A stretch of DNA of 64,000 bases. It comes from Bdellovibrio bacteriovorus str. Tiberius (GTDB lineage Bacteria > Bdellovibrionota > Bdellovibrionia > Bdellovibrionales > Bdellovibrionaceae). The DNA lies in NCBI RefSeq assembly GCF_000317895.1, contig NC_019567.1, positions 2,046,001 through 2,110,000 of the forward strand, in the 5' to 3' direction. How positions within the stretch are numbered: position 1 is the stretch's first letter; every line of letters starts with the position of its first letter. Under the pieces are notes generated by a model, which ran no database searches, was not told where the DNA came from, and saw only the letters and a program-made list of their open reading frames with translations. A program made the translations under genes and the position numbers. Shown one piece after another: positions 7,572 to 16,700 of this stretch.

Positions 7572-8566
7572 AAGGCCTCGTCGAAGGCAACTGCGCCGGA
7601 TACGCCTGTTTGGTAGGCGGAAACGCGTCTTTCGAAGAAGTTTGCAAGCTCTTGCATGTCCTGAAGTTCCATGAAGATGAACGGATTCTTCACGTTGTAG
7701 CGTGGAGCAATGTTCAAGCTTTCAAGGCGTTGATCAGCGCAGTACTCAAGATATTGTCTCATGTCTTTGGCAGACAAGCCGGCAACACCCAGGTTCAGTA
7801 CGTCGTGAGCAAATTCCATCTCGCATTCGATGGCGTCTTCAAGCATTTGCACAACCATGTCTTCCATTTGCTGGTTGAACAATTCTGGTTCTTCTCTGCG
7901 AGCTGTTTTAACAACTTCGATCGCGAAGGCCATGTGCATGGACTCATCACGGAAGACCCAGTTGGTACCAGATGCCAAACCAGCCAAAAGACCTTTGGAG
8001 CGCAGGAAGTATACGTAAGCGAAGGCTGCATAGAAGAACAGACCTTCAACGCAAGTTGCGAAGCAGATCAGGTTCATCAGGAAGCGGCGACGATCTTCGA
8101 TCGTTTTCAGTTCATTCAGCTCGTTGATGGAATCAATCCATTTGTAGCAGAAATCCGCTTTCTTTTTGATGGACGGGATGTTTTCAACCGCAGCGAAAGC
8201 CTCCGCGCGTTCATCTGGATTTGGAATGTAGTTATCCAAAAGTGTCAGATAGAACTGAACGTGCAAAGCTTCTTCATAAAGCTGACGGGACAAGTACATG
8301 CGACCCTCTGGAGAGTTCACGTGCTTGTAAAGGTTCAACACCAGATTGTTACCCACGATAGAGTCACCTGTTGCGAAGAAAGCCACCAAACGACGGATCA
8401 GATGTTTTTCTGATTCAGTCATTTTGGAGTGCAGATCCACAAGGTCTGTAGAGAAATCAACTTCATCCACAGTCCAGGTGTTCTTGATCCCGTTTTTGTA
8501 CATTTCGTAGAAAATAGGGTATTTCATCGGGCGCAAAGTCAGGTCAAAGCCAGGATCCAAAATCAT
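7568..8566 (-). CDS. nrdB: Ribonucleoside-diphosphate reductase beta subunit
   Basis: This is the radical-generating subunit of class I ribonucleotide reductase. The di-metal ligands can be placed: D68 (ATGDSI), E99 and H102 (YEEALH), E174 (VEGLFF), E208 and H211 (RDESMH). Tyr106, four residues after H102, occupies the radical tyrosine position, so this is a tyrosyl-radical enzyme and not the chlamydial type with Phe there. The C-terminal FDEAF tail should dock on NrdA. It lies 114 nt downstream of nrdA on the same strand. Confidence 0.97.
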   Translation of the reverse strand: MILDPGFDLTLRPMKYPIFYEMYKNGIKNTWTVDEVDFSTDLVDLHSKMTESEKHLIRRLVAFFATGDSIVGNNLVLNLYKHVNSPEGRMYLSRQLYEEALHVQFYLTLLDNYIPNPDERAEAFAAVENIPSIKKKADFCYKWIDSINELNELKTIEDRRRFLMNLICFATCVEGLFFYAAFAYVYFLRSKGLLAGLASGTNWVFRDESMHMAFAIEVVKTARREEPELFNQQMEDMVVQMLEDAIECEMEFAHDVLNLGVAGLSAKDMRQYLEYCADQRLESLNIAPRYNVKNPFIFMELQDMQELANFFERRVSAYQTGVSGAVAFDEAF

Positions 8567-8639
8567 AAAAAACTCCCAAAAAAAGTACGCTCATTCGAGC
8601 AAAATAAGTGGCTGAAAGGCAGCTCACTGGTTCAGCTTC

Positions 8640-8679
8640 GGGGGCCAAAGCCCCCTCAGCTCTCCGCGGGCGAGCCGCG
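8640..8679 (-). other. Two GC-rich hairpins between nrdA and nrdB
   Basis: GGGGGC-CAAA-GCCCCC (8640-8655) and CGCGG-GCGAG-CCGCG (8665-8679) sit just after the nrdA stop. With no following U-run they may set the ratio of nrdA to nrdB mRNA by processing or partial attenuation. Direct observation of dyads; role is inferred. Confidence 0.5.
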
Positions 8680-8680
8680 A

Positions 8681-11086
8681 TTACTGACAAGCTTCGCAGG
8701 CTTCTGGGTTTTCCAGAGAACATGCGATCACTTCTGCGTCAGAGTAAGACTTCTTGGCCTCTTGAGCAGGAGCTGCGTCCATCATGCTTTCAGAAGCAGT
8801 TGGATTTGCAGAGTTGCTGGAAGCTTTCACAGTCGTTTTTGCGATTTTAGTCGCAGGACGAGAGCGAAGGTAATAAGTCGTCTTCACACCTTTTTTCCAT
8901 GCATACATGTACATGGAGGAAAGTTTGCCGATAGTCGGGCTTTCCTGGAACAAGTTCAAAGATTGAGCCTGATCGATGTAAGCGCCACGGTCCGCAGCCA
9001 TATCAACCAAAGACTTCATCGGGATTTCCCAAACAGTGCGGTACAATTCCTTGATTTGTGGAGGAATCATAGCCACGTCCTGGATGGAGCCGTCCTGAAG
9101 TTTGATTTCGTTACGAACGTCTTCAGTCCAGATGCCCATCGCTTTCAAGTCACCCACAAGGTACTTGTTGATCTGCATGAACTCTCCGGAAAGAGTCTCA
9201 CGTTTGAACAAGTTGGAAACCTGTGGCTCGATCGCTTCGTAGCAACCCACGATGGAGGCGATAGTTGCTGTTGGAGCAATCGCGATCATCAAAGAGTTTC
9301 TCAGGCCGTGCTTTTTGATTTTCTCTTTCAACTTCTCGAAACGCTCTGGTTGAGAAGGTGTCACGCCCCAAAGGTCGTATTGCAACAAACCTTTAGCCGC
9401 TTTGGTCTGCTCGTAAGCGCCGTGAGGACCGTGCTTTTCAGCAAGTTCGCAGGAGGTTACAAGCGCATTGTAATAAATCTCTTCCTGAACTCTTGCAGAA
9501 AGGTCACGAGCCGCTGCAGAGTCAAACGGAAGCTTCATAAGGAACAAAGCATCCTGAAGACCCATCACGCCCAAACCAACTGGACGCCATTTGTGGTTGG
9601 AGTCCTGAGCTGTGCCGATCGGGTAGAAGTTGATATCAACAACGCGGTCCAGGTATTTCACAGCTGTGCGAACAGAACGAGCCAGTTTTTCGAAGTTGAA
9701 CTGACCGTTTTCCACGTGGCGAGACAGGTTCACAGAACCCAGGTTGCACACCGCAGTTTCTTTGTCAGAGGTCACTTCAAGGATCTCTGTGCACAGGTTG
9801 GAAAGGTGGATCACGTTTCCAGCTTCGCCAGTCTGGTTGGCTTTCAAGTTCGCATGGTCTTTGAAAGTCATCCAGCCGTTACCAGTCTGAGCCAATGTTT
9901 TCATCATACGGCTGTACAGGTCGCGAGCTTTAAGTTGTTTGATGTAAAGTTTCTTTTCCTCTGCTTCGGTGTAAGCCTTTTCGAACTCTTCACCGTAAGT
10001 GTCCACGAAATGAGGAACCACTTTCGGATCGAACAAAGACCACATTGCATCGGCTTCAACACGCTTCATGAACAAGTCTGGAACCCAGTTTGCCAGGTTC
10101 AGATTGTGCGCGCGTTTTGCTTCGTCACCAGTGTTGTCGCGAAGTTCAAGGAACTCCTCGATGTCACCGTGCCAGGTTTCAAGATAAACACAGGCTGCAC
10201 CTTTACGTTTACCACCCTGATTTACCGCTGCAACGGAAGAATCCATTGTTTTCAGCCAAGGGATGATACCGTTGGAGTGACCGTTTGTTCCTTTGATCAA
10301 AGAACCACGGGAACGAACGCGGGAGTAAGCCACGCCGATACCGCCGGCAAATTTGGACAGAAGGGCGATGTCCGTGTATTTCTGATAGATGGCAGTCAAG
10401 TCATCGCTTGGAGAATCCAAAAGATAGCAGGAAGACATCTGCGGACGCATAGTTCCGGAGTTGAACAAAGTCGGGGTGGACGGCATGTAATCGTGAGAAG
10501 AGATCAAACGATAGAACTCGATAGCCTCTTCCACGGATTGCGCCAAACCGCAGGCAACACGCATGAAGAAGTATTGAGGAGTCTCAAACACCTGACGAGT
10601 TGTTGGGTTTTTCAACAGATAACGATCATAAACAGTTCTTAGACCGAAGTATTCGAAACGGTCTGTTCTGTACGGCTCGATAGCCGCGCAAAGAGCTGCT
10701 TTGTTGGTTTCAACGAATTTGTAAGTGCTCTCAGCAAGAAGACCTGCCTGGAAGCCGAAGCTTACAGAGTCAGCGAAAGATTGGATCTTCTGAGAACGAA
10801 CTTCTTCGTCAATATATGTGGAAAGAAGGCGAGCCGCCAGACGGGAATACTCTGGGTCTTCACCGATCAGCAAAGATGCTGTCTGGATACAAAGATTATC
10901 CAATTCTTTGGTGGAAGCACCATCATAAAGACCGCTGATAGCCTTAGTGGCAACACGCAAAGGATCTACCTGAGTCAATCCCTGGCAATTCTTGGTTACG
11001 CGCTCAACGATTTTCGTTACGTCCACTGGCTCCAGTGTGCCATCGCGCTTTTTAACTCTCATGATGTGAGCTGTTGTTTCCAACAT
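8681..11086 (-). CDS. nrdA: Ribonucleoside-diphosphate reductase alpha subunit
   Basis: This is the catalytic subunit that reduces ribonucleoside diphosphates. I place the start at 11086, where GAGGGG precedes ATG; a longer frame adds 20 unlikely residues. An ATP-cone begins at MRVKKRDGTLEPVD, so dATP feedback is expected. Active-site features are SSCYLLD, the SNLCTEI triad (Asn, Cys, Glu) and AVCNLGSVNL. The C-terminal CEACQ supplies the shuttle cysteines. At about 800 residues it fits class Ia. A NrdR-box-like palindrome lies upstream. Confidence 0.97.
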   Translation of the reverse strand: MLETTAHIMRVKKRDGTLEPVDVTKIVERVTKNCQGLTQVDPLRVATKAISGLYDGASTKELDNLCIQTASLLIGEDPEYSRLAARLLSTYIDEEVRSQKIQSFADSVSFGFQAGLLAESTYKFVETNKAALCAAIEPYRTDRFEYFGLRTVYDRYLLKNPTTRQVFETPQYFFMRVACGLAQSVEEAIEFYRLISSHDYMPSTPTLFNSGTMRPQMSSCYLLDSPSDDLTAIYQKYTDIALLSKFAGGIGVAYSRVRSRGSLIKGTNGHSNGIIPWLKTMDSSVAAVNQGGKRKGAACVYLETWHGDIEEFLELRDNTGDEAKRAHNLNLANWVPDLFMKRVEADAMWSLFDPKVVPHFVDTYGEEFEKAYTEAEEKKLYIKQLKARDLYSRMMKTLAQTGNGWMTFKDHANLKANQTGEAGNVIHLSNLCTEILEVTSDKETAVCNLGSVNLSRHVENGQFNFEKLARSVRTAVKYLDRVVDINFYPIGTAQDSNHKWRPVGLGVMGLQDALFLMKLPFDSAAARDLSARVQEEIYYNALVTSCELAEKHGPHGAYEQTKAAKGLLQYDLWGVTPSQPERFEKLKEKIKKHGLRNSLMIAIAPTATIASIVGCYEAIEPQVSNLFKRETLSGEFMQINKYLVGDLKAMGIWTEDVRNEIKLQDGSIQDVAMIPPQIKELYRTVWEIPMKSLVDMAADRGAYIDQAQSLNLFQESPTIGKLSSMYMYAWKKGVKTTYYLRSRPATKIAKTTVKASSNSANPTASESMMDAAPAQEAKKSYSDAEVIACSLENPEACEACQ

Positions 11087-11573
11087 GGCTGTATCCCCTC
11101 TGCCCAGTTCCGTTTGGGCAAAAAAATCCCGCCCCAAGATCTTCACCCCTCGTAAAGACTTAGGTCTGGTTAATGCATATATAAGTTGTATGGTAATTGG
11201 TGAGAACGAAGTTGCTAATCCTTAGCTGTTTCCCTTGAATCCCCCTTAGTCGCCTTTCGGCTTGCCACTATATCTAGTGGTCTCTAATTGGTGACATATC
11301 CATATGCCGGGTATCTCTCTCAATTCCGATCTTGTAATTCTTTCGGTGATGTTTCAAGAACAATTTTAAAAATAACGCCGATTTTTTTGTGACGTTGCCC
11401 ATCAAATAGGCAAAAAAAACTTCCTCTTGACTGAAGTCGCGTGCAAACAAAACTGGCAAGAGCTTGTAATTTTACCTCGTAAAACTAAAGTCCAGTGCTG
11501 AAACCTTAAATTTGGGGGCTTAAAGCTGAAATTTCCCTGTACTGATCTTACACGATCTTAAATTGTGCAGAAA
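11087..11573. other. nrdA upstream region
   Basis: This stretch of nearly 490 bp between nrdA and the 3' end of the radical SAM gene holds the nrdA promoter region. A 10-bp direct repeat TAATTGGTGA occurs at 11194-11203 and 11285-11294, on either side of the NrdR-like palindrome. A 61-codon frame at 11274-11459 on the minus strand has no SD or recognisable features and is not called. A long leader for nrdA is possible. Confidence 0.5.
11265..11280. promoter_or_regulatory. NrdR-box-like palindrome
   Basis: CCACTATATCTAGTGG matches the NrdR consensus (about ACACTATATATTGTGT) at about 12 of 16 positions and is nearly palindromic. NrdR represses ribonucleotide reductase genes. Usual NrdR sites come in pairs about 31 bp apart; I found no convincing second box at that spacing. 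Confidence 0.45.
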
Positions 11574-12581
11574 CTAAGCACGGACTGCGTCTGTTCTTTG
11601 CGATTTTTCGAACAAGCGTTTTTGCAAAAGCATGTCCGAGTCGTTCAAAGCTGCGAAATTCTGGGACTGATAAGCGCCGTGAGCGCGCAAAACATCAATA
11701 ATGTGCTGGTGCATGCCCATCTTGTTTCGTGTCCACTCTGGCGCGACAAGCTCATCCCAGCGCGAAGAATACGCCGCCAGACGGTGCAAAGCCAAACGCG
11801 GGGAAAGATGCTGCAGGAACAGCTCTACACGACGTGTGTATGTGTCTTTGTCGATCGGGCTGAATTCACCCTTGTGATACATCTCTTCCAGCGGAGTGTT
11901 CTTCAGGACATGCAGGTTGTGAAGTTTCACGTTGGTGATCGGCAAGTCGTTACAGATCTTGGCCGTTTCGATGATCTGTTCATCAGTTTCCGTGGGACTT
12001 CCAAAAATCAGATGAATGCCCAGATCCACCGTCGTGGATGAAGCGATTTTGTGAATGGCCGCGATGGAATCTTCCGCGGTGTGCCCCCGGCGCATGAACT
12101 CCAGTTGGTCATTATAGAAGCTCTGCACACCCAGTTCGACGGCCACGAAGGATTTTTCGTGATATTCCTGCCACAGGTCCAAGACAGACTTTGAAAGGCA
12201 GTCCGGGCGGGTGCCCACGGTGAAGCCTTTCACCCAAGGATAAGACAGGGCCACGTCGAAATTGTTTCTAAGGGCAGACACCTTGGTGAAGGTGTTGGTG
12301 TAGGCCTGGAAGTAAATCAAAAAGGCCTTGGCGTTATATTTTTTGCTGATAATGCCGTGGTATTTTTCGATTTGCGCACGAAGCTCCATGGAAAGGCTTT
12401 CGGCGTTGGCGGCAGAACCCCAAACGTCACAGAACACGCAAGTCTGCATGCCCTTCAGGCCACGGCGGTTCGGGCAGTCGTCAACGACAGCCACCGGCAC
12501 CTTATAAACCTTTTCACCAAAGAGTTTATTGTAGTGCTCACTGATAGTATGATAGGGAACCCCTAACCAGCCTTTTTCCAT
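11574..12581 (-). CDS. YhcC-type radical SAM protein (TIGR01212 family)
   Basis: Starting from the ATG at 12581, where the family normally begins, the 335-residue protein carries the cluster motif CPNRRGLKGMQTCVFC (CX11CX2C), slightly different from the classic CX3CX2C. A YFQAYTNTF stretch, VGTRPDC and ELGVQSF are all typical of the YhcC group. The extra frame upstream overlaps the divergent gene and is not conserved in pattern. The substrate of this family is not settled. The divergent neighbour is an MnmC-like tRNA-modification protein, so a shared role in tRNA modification is possible. Confidence 0.85.
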   Translation of the reverse strand: MEKGWLGVPYHTISEHYNKLFGEKVYKVPVAVVDDCPNRRGLKGMQTCVFCDVWGSAANAESLSMELRAQIEKYHGIISKKYNAKAFLIYFQAYTNTFTKVSALRNNFDVALSYPWVKGFTVGTRPDCLSKSVLDLWQEYHEKSFVAVELGVQSFYNDQLEFMRRGHTAEDSIAAIHKIASSTTVDLGIHLIFGSPTETDEQIIETAKICNDLPITNVKLHNLHVLKNTPLEEMYHKGEFSPIDKDTYTRRVELFLQHLSPRLALHRLAAYSSRWDELVAPEWTRNKMGMHQHIIDVLRAHGAYQSQNFAALNDSDMLLQKRLFEKSQRTDAVRA

Positions 12582-12620
12582 AGGCACTTTTACAGGTTTT
12601 TTCTGCGGGAAGTCAATCAA

Positions 12621-13376
12621 ATGAAGTCTTGGGCCGATATTGGTTTTGAAATTGAGATCACGGGCGATGCAAGCCCCAGTTTGCGTCTGCTTGAGTCTAT
12701 AGACGGCGCCACCGATCGCGGCGAGACCATGCATCACTCGGGCGGAGCATGCGCTGAGACGTTGATGATCTACGGAGACCCTGCAAAACAGATCCTTCAG
12801 AAGGTGCAGAAACCTCATTTTCTAGTGGTGGGCCTGGGGCTTGGTTACATTGAACTGGTGATCGCGCGCGAAGCACTGCTTTTGGGAAAAACGTCTGCGG
12901 ATGTGGGTTTGATCACAAGTTATGAAAGTGTCCCGGAACTGCGCGAATTTTTCATTCAGTGGCTGCACGAGGATCGCACGAATCTTCATCCGGAAGTGCT
13001 GCAAACTTATGATCAGGTTTTGCAAAGTGTTTGTGGTAACACGGAGCTTGATCCGCAGGATCTTAAGTTTTTCTTGAGAAATCATTTTTCAGATGTCAGC
13101 AAAATCAGCGGAGCCCTTGATGCAGACGTTGAGCTGGTGTCGAAATATCACTGTATTTTATATGATGCTTTCAGCTCCAAGACTTCTCCGCACCTGTGGG
13201 AAGAAGAGTTCCTGAACAAGATTTTGCGCGAAGGTACAGAGCAGAAAAGTCTTCTGACTACTTATGCTTGCAAGGGGAATTTGAAGCGCGCACTGAAAGC
13301 CCAGGGTTTTGAAGTGATTCTGCGCGAAGGTTTTCAAGGGAAGCGCAACTCCACTTTGGGTCTTAAAAATATCTGA
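12621..13376 (+). CDS. MnmC-like (MnmD-type) tRNA methyltransferase
   Basis: The 251-residue protein corresponds to the stand-alone methyltransferase half of MnmC, which methylates the 5-aminomethyl group of wobble uridine in tRNA. Visible features are the SAM-binding VVGLGLGYIEL, the YDAFSSKTSPHLWEEEFL motif (DAFSPK-type in the family), the Tyr-rich LTTYACKGNLKRALKAQGF segment and GFQGKRNSTLGL at the end. The FAD-oxidase half is missing. It diverges from the radical SAM gene with about 40 bp between starts. Confidence 0.85.
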   Translation: MKSWADIGFEIEITGDASPSLRLLESIDGATDRGETMHHSGGACAETLMIYGDPAKQILQKVQKPHFLVVGLGLGYIELVIAREALLLGKTSADVGLITSYESVPELREFFIQWLHEDRTNLHPEVLQTYDQVLQSVCGNTELDPQDLKFFLRNHFSDVSKISGALDADVELVSKYHCILYDAFSSKTSPHLWEEEFLNKILREGTEQKSLLTTYACKGNLKRALKAQGFEVILREGFQGKRNSTLGLKNI

Positions 13377-13440
13377 ATTTGTAACGTTGCGCTGGCTGAA
13401 AAGGCCTTGCTAATTACCATCAATAAATCTTTACTTAGTT

Positions 13441-14154
13441 ATGTCTTTGATCGCGAACGTAACAGCATTGCTGCTTCTGTCGTCTGTAGCCTCGGCCAAG
13501 CCGATTGTTATGGCGACCTTCGCCATTCCTTTAATGGTGGAAAGTCCCGAAAAAGGCCTTTTCGTCAATCTGACCCGGGAAATCGCCAAGCGCAATTCCC
13601 GCCAAATCGAAATTCTGGTTTATCCCACCGGCAAAACTCTTTTGGCATTCACTAACAACAAGGTGGATGGGTTCTTTCCGGCACTGGATGTTTATGTTCC
13701 TCAGGCCTCTGCCAAATCCAGCGCTTTTTATCGCAAGGTGGATTATGTCTTCTACAAAAAAGACAAACCACTCAGAAGCCTGAAAGACCTTGAAGGCAAA
13801 AAAGTCGGCCTGACCTTCCGCTATCCTTACGTCCGAGAACTTATCGGCAACAAGAAAATCCGCTTTGAAATGGCGGCTGACGATGTGCTGAATATGAAAA
13901 AGCTGGGTAAGGGCCTGATTGATGCTTTTGTCGTGGAAGAGCGTTCAGGGTTGAAGGCGCTGCAACTAAGCGGTCAGAAACAGATTGAGTTTGATCGGAA
14001 CCAGCCTCTGTCCGAGCAGGTTGTGTATTATGCGTTTCAGGATAACGATGACGGCAAACGTCTTGCCGATATTTTCTCAAAAACCATTGAGACTATGAAA
14101 AAAGACGGCAGCCTCGATCGGGTCCTGACCGAGACTGTCGCCACCACACCTTAG
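13441..14154 (+). CDS. Periplasmic substrate-binding protein (SBP family 3)
   Basis: A signal peptide (MSLIANVTALLLLSSVASA) leads into a two-lobed binding-protein fold of the amino-acid/polar compound type: KGLFVNLTREIAKRN, VDGFFPALDVYVPQ, RSLKDLEGKKVGLTFRYPY and a C-terminal FSKTIETMKKDGSLDRVL helix. No permease or ATPase genes are adjacent, so it may serve a sensor or a distant transporter. No clear SD precedes the ATG. The gene ends head-on against the C45 acyltransferase gene with no spacer. Confidence 0.8.
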   Translation: MSLIANVTALLLLSSVASAKPIVMATFAIPLMVESPEKGLFVNLTREIAKRNSRQIEILVYPTGKTLLAFTNNKVDGFFPALDVYVPQASAKSSAFYRKVDYVFYKKDKPLRSLKDLEGKKVGLTFRYPYVRELIGNKKIRFEMAADDVLNMKKLGKGLIDAFVVEERSGLKALQLSGQKQIEFDRNQPLSEQVVYYAFQDNDDGKRLADIFSKTIETMKKDGSLDRVLTETVATTP

Positions 14155-16137
14155 TTATTCCACAGTTCCCAGGCGGATCTCGGCATCAAGGACAATGTAT
14201 AATTGCGCCTCTTCGCCCAGACTCCACTGCAAATCATAAAGTTCACTTTGGCGGGGGTATTTGGAAATCAAACCTTGCAACAATCCTTGAGCTTCCTGAC
14301 GGAAAGCACCCTGAGCGGCACGGGATTGTTTTGCCTGAGGCTTCAGGGTCTCTGCGCGGAATCGCCACAGATCCAGCTGAAAGTTTTCATAGTCATGAAG
14401 TCCTGAACCCAGGCGGGCCGAGATCGTGTTCAGACGCTCTTGAGCTTCAGCCAGATCGCTATAAGCCATGTCACGCTGGCCGTTCATAATATTTTTGGCT
14501 GCACGCAAAACCTTGATTCGCGCCCACATGAATTCGTACGGGAATTCAAAAACGCCATCTTGAGCTGCGGTCGCAGACGCTGTTTCCAGCAAGGCCAGGG
14601 TGCGATCCAGACCTGTGATCGTGCTGTGATCCTGTTCATTGGCGAGATAGGCCTTCACATAGTATTTCATAGAGTCATACCAGGCAGGTTTCGTTGGATC
14701 TTCCCACGCTTTGGTGGTTCCCAGAATTTCTACCGGAGCTTTTTGTCCCGGACCCAGCAGGCGGAAGCCGACAAAGTGTGAACGGTTGGTCGGGTAGGTT
14801 TCTGCCACACTCATCCACCACTGCATGCGGCCTGGCTGCATTACATGGGTCGCGGCGGTGTAAAGTTTCGTGGTGGTGCGACCAAAGGATCTTGCACCCA
14901 CCAGCTCGTCGCTGTGACCACTTAAGCGATTGATCACCCATTGAGCATCAATTTTTCCGAAGTCTTCATTCAGGGTGCGTTCGACATGTGTCAGACGCGC
15001 GCGGGTTTCCAGGGTTTTGTTCAGGCTGTATTCATAACCTTCCTGACTGGTTTTGCCACCCAGGAAGTGATTGCTCTGACCCAGGAATTTGTTTTGCGCG
15101 CGACGAGCCACCACCACAGTGTCGCCACTCAATTCAATGGAAGCGGATTCGTCGGTTTTGGCGTCAGAGATAAAGAACGTCCACGCTCCAAAGCCCTTGC
15201 GGGTCTGGATCATGGCAATAGCCTCATTAAGGGTGCGTGCTTTCAACAGAACAGAATGCAGCAGGTAAGGGGCGATGTCGGATTCACCACGATCATAGCG
15301 AATCTGGGTGCCCTCGGTTTGCAGTTCATGCAAGCTCACAGACAGACCGTGGTTGTTGATACCGCTGATGCCGCCGGCATAGTGCAGCCCCGCAGATCCC
15401 AGCCCCACAGACGTGGTTCCGTTTTTCTGGCGATTGATCACGATGACCTGTTCAGGTTCATAGAAACCCAGAAGGCCCGTGTCGAAGTTGCGACCATGAA
15501 CAAGGGCCCCATCCCTGGAGCTGCTAGCTGATGCACTGATCCCTGTACAACCCATTTTAATGGACCTCAAACCCTGAACCAGCAACTTAAAGGGCTTGGC
15601 CAGAGTGTTCCCGATAAAGTAAGGCGCACAGGAGGCAAAAACCTTCATGGCTCCTTTGCGGGGGCTTTCATCCATCTGTCTTTGCATGGAATCAGCAAAG
15701 ATAGAGAATTCCACCATGTAGTTGGTTTCTTCAAACGCGCTCCAGGACACCTGGCTTCCGGCATCTTCCAATCCTCGGTGCAGGTTTTTAAGGCCGGATT
15801 TAAATTCATCAGAAACGCTGGCGCGATAGTTGTCGATCACACATTTTTTAATCAACAAAAGCTGATCCTGAGACTTTTTGTCCAGGGCAGAAAAAGCACG
15901 TTCGGTTCTGACCTGAACGCCCTTCAAAACACCGGCCTCGATTTCTTTTTTCAGGAAATAGCCGTGGAAATAAGCGGTCTCGGAAAAACCACCCTTCAGA
16001 TCCAGCACGTGCACCGATTTCGAAGTGCCCGGGGCCTGACAGACAAAATGCTTTTGGCCTTGCAGTTCATTCTTAAGAACACAGTCCGCAAAGGCAGAGC
16101 CGGGAAGTAAAAGAGCCAGGATAAAAAGACGCTTCAT
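14155..16137 (-). CDS. Secreted C45-family Ntn hydrolase / acyltransferase
   Basis: After a signal peptide (MKRLFILALLLPGSAFA) and a pro-region of about 175 residues comes GCTGISASASSSRDGALVHGRNFD. C197 is in the place of the autocatalytic nucleophile of peptidase family C45 (acyl-CoA:6-aminopenicillanate acyltransferase type), with the conserved RNxD at 216-219. Members cleave or form amide bonds between acyl groups and amino compounds. The C-terminal 150 residues look helical and TPR-like. It overlaps the LysE gene by ATGA as third gene of the GH3 operon, so an acylated amino acid is a logical substrate. Confidence 0.82.
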   Translation of the reverse strand: MKRLFILALLLPGSAFADCVLKNELQGQKHFVCQAPGTSKSVHVLDLKGGFSETAYFHGYFLKKEIEAGVLKGVQVRTERAFSALDKKSQDQLLLIKKCVIDNYRASVSDEFKSGLKNLHRGLEDAGSQVSWSAFEETNYMVEFSIFADSMQRQMDESPRKGAMKVFASCAPYFIGNTLAKPFKLLVQGLRSIKMGCTGISASASSSRDGALVHGRNFDTGLLGFYEPEQVIVINRQKNGTTSVGLGSAGLHYAGGISGINNHGLSVSLHELQTEGTQIRYDRGESDIAPYLLHSVLLKARTLNEAIAMIQTRKGFGAWTFFISDAKTDESASIELSGDTVVVARRAQNKFLGQSNHFLGGKTSQEGYEYSLNKTLETRARLTHVERTLNEDFGKIDAQWVINRLSGHSDELVGARSFGRTTTKLYTAATHVMQPGRMQWWMSVAETYPTNRSHFVGFRLLGPGQKAPVEILGTTKAWEDPTKPAWYDSMKYYVKAYLANEQDHSTITGLDRTLALLETASATAAQDGVFEFPYEFMWARIKVLRAAKNIMNGQRDMAYSDLAEAQERLNTISARLGSGLHDYENFQLDLWRFRAETLKPQAKQSRAAQGAFRQEAQGLLQGLISKYPRQSELYDLQWSLGEEAQLYIVLDAEIRLGTVE

Positions 16138-16700
16138 AGGATCCCCACAGAAAGATAAATTGAAAAGCAGAAGAAACCGCAGGCGGCCACGATTTCGATT
16201 TTTCTTAAGAATTGCTTGATAGGCCCGTGCAGTCTTTTAAGCCCCCACAAAAGAGCCAGAAAGCTGACCACGAAGGTCAGAAGATACACGAGGACTCCCA
16301 GCCACAGGGATTTTGCGTCCCGCAGGTGAACGAACAGACCTGCATAGATCAAAACCAGGTGGAAGTTGGAAAGGGTCAAAGCCAGGCTCTTGGTGAATCC
16401 CTGATGTGGGATCTCAATTGTGGCAGGCTGTTCTTTGGAAAGAAGAACCTTCAAAGAGTAAGCTGACAGGACCAGAGCGGTCATCCCTGTCAATGTAATC
16501 TTAAGCCATTCCTGGTGAAACAACGGGCTTTTTAGCAGGGCCATTGCCAGAAGGATGTAGGTCACATCCCCCAGTAAAAAACCTGCAATCGAGGACCAGG
16601 GCCAGGTGCGGCGGGACACCAGACTGCGAATGATGCTGAAGCTTGCAGGCCCCAGCGCAAACGCTGATAAAAATCCCACCGAAATCATCCACAGAATCAT
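16134..16700 (-). CDS. LysE/RhtB-family amino-acid exporter
   Basis: The 188-residue protein has about six hydrophobic segments and the family start, ISVGFLSAFALGPASFSIIRSLVSR, where GP-x(5)-R replaces the more common PGP. LysE/RhtB proteins export amino acids, homoserine lactones or related small molecules. It overlaps its upstream GH3 neighbour by four bases (ATGA) and the downstream C45 gene in the same way, so the three are almost certainly one transcript with coupled translation. The exported product may be what the GH3 enzyme makes. Confidence 0.87.
   Translation of the reverse strand: MILWMISVGFLSAFALGPASFSIIRSLVSRRTWPWSSIAGFLLGDVTYILLAMALLKSPLFHQEWLKITLTGMTALVLSAYSLKVLLSKEQPATIEIPHQGFTKSLALTLSNFHLVLIYAGLFVHLRDAKSLWLGVLVYLLTFVVSFLALLWGLKRLHGPIKQFLRKIEIVAACGFFCFSIYLSVGIL

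Noticed and set aside
8429-10642. Long open frame (737 codons) on the + strand
   Set aside because: It is exactly antisense to nrdA, has no SD or domain pattern, and its composition mirrors nrdA codon bias.
11285-11311. Second NrdR box 31 bp from the first
   Set aside because: The sequence ACATATCCATATGC is a weak dyad and does not fit the NrdR consensus.
11274-11459. 61-codon minus-strand frame upstream of nrdA
   Set aside because: No SD, no domain pattern, and it crosses the NrdR-like site; more likely regulatory DNA.
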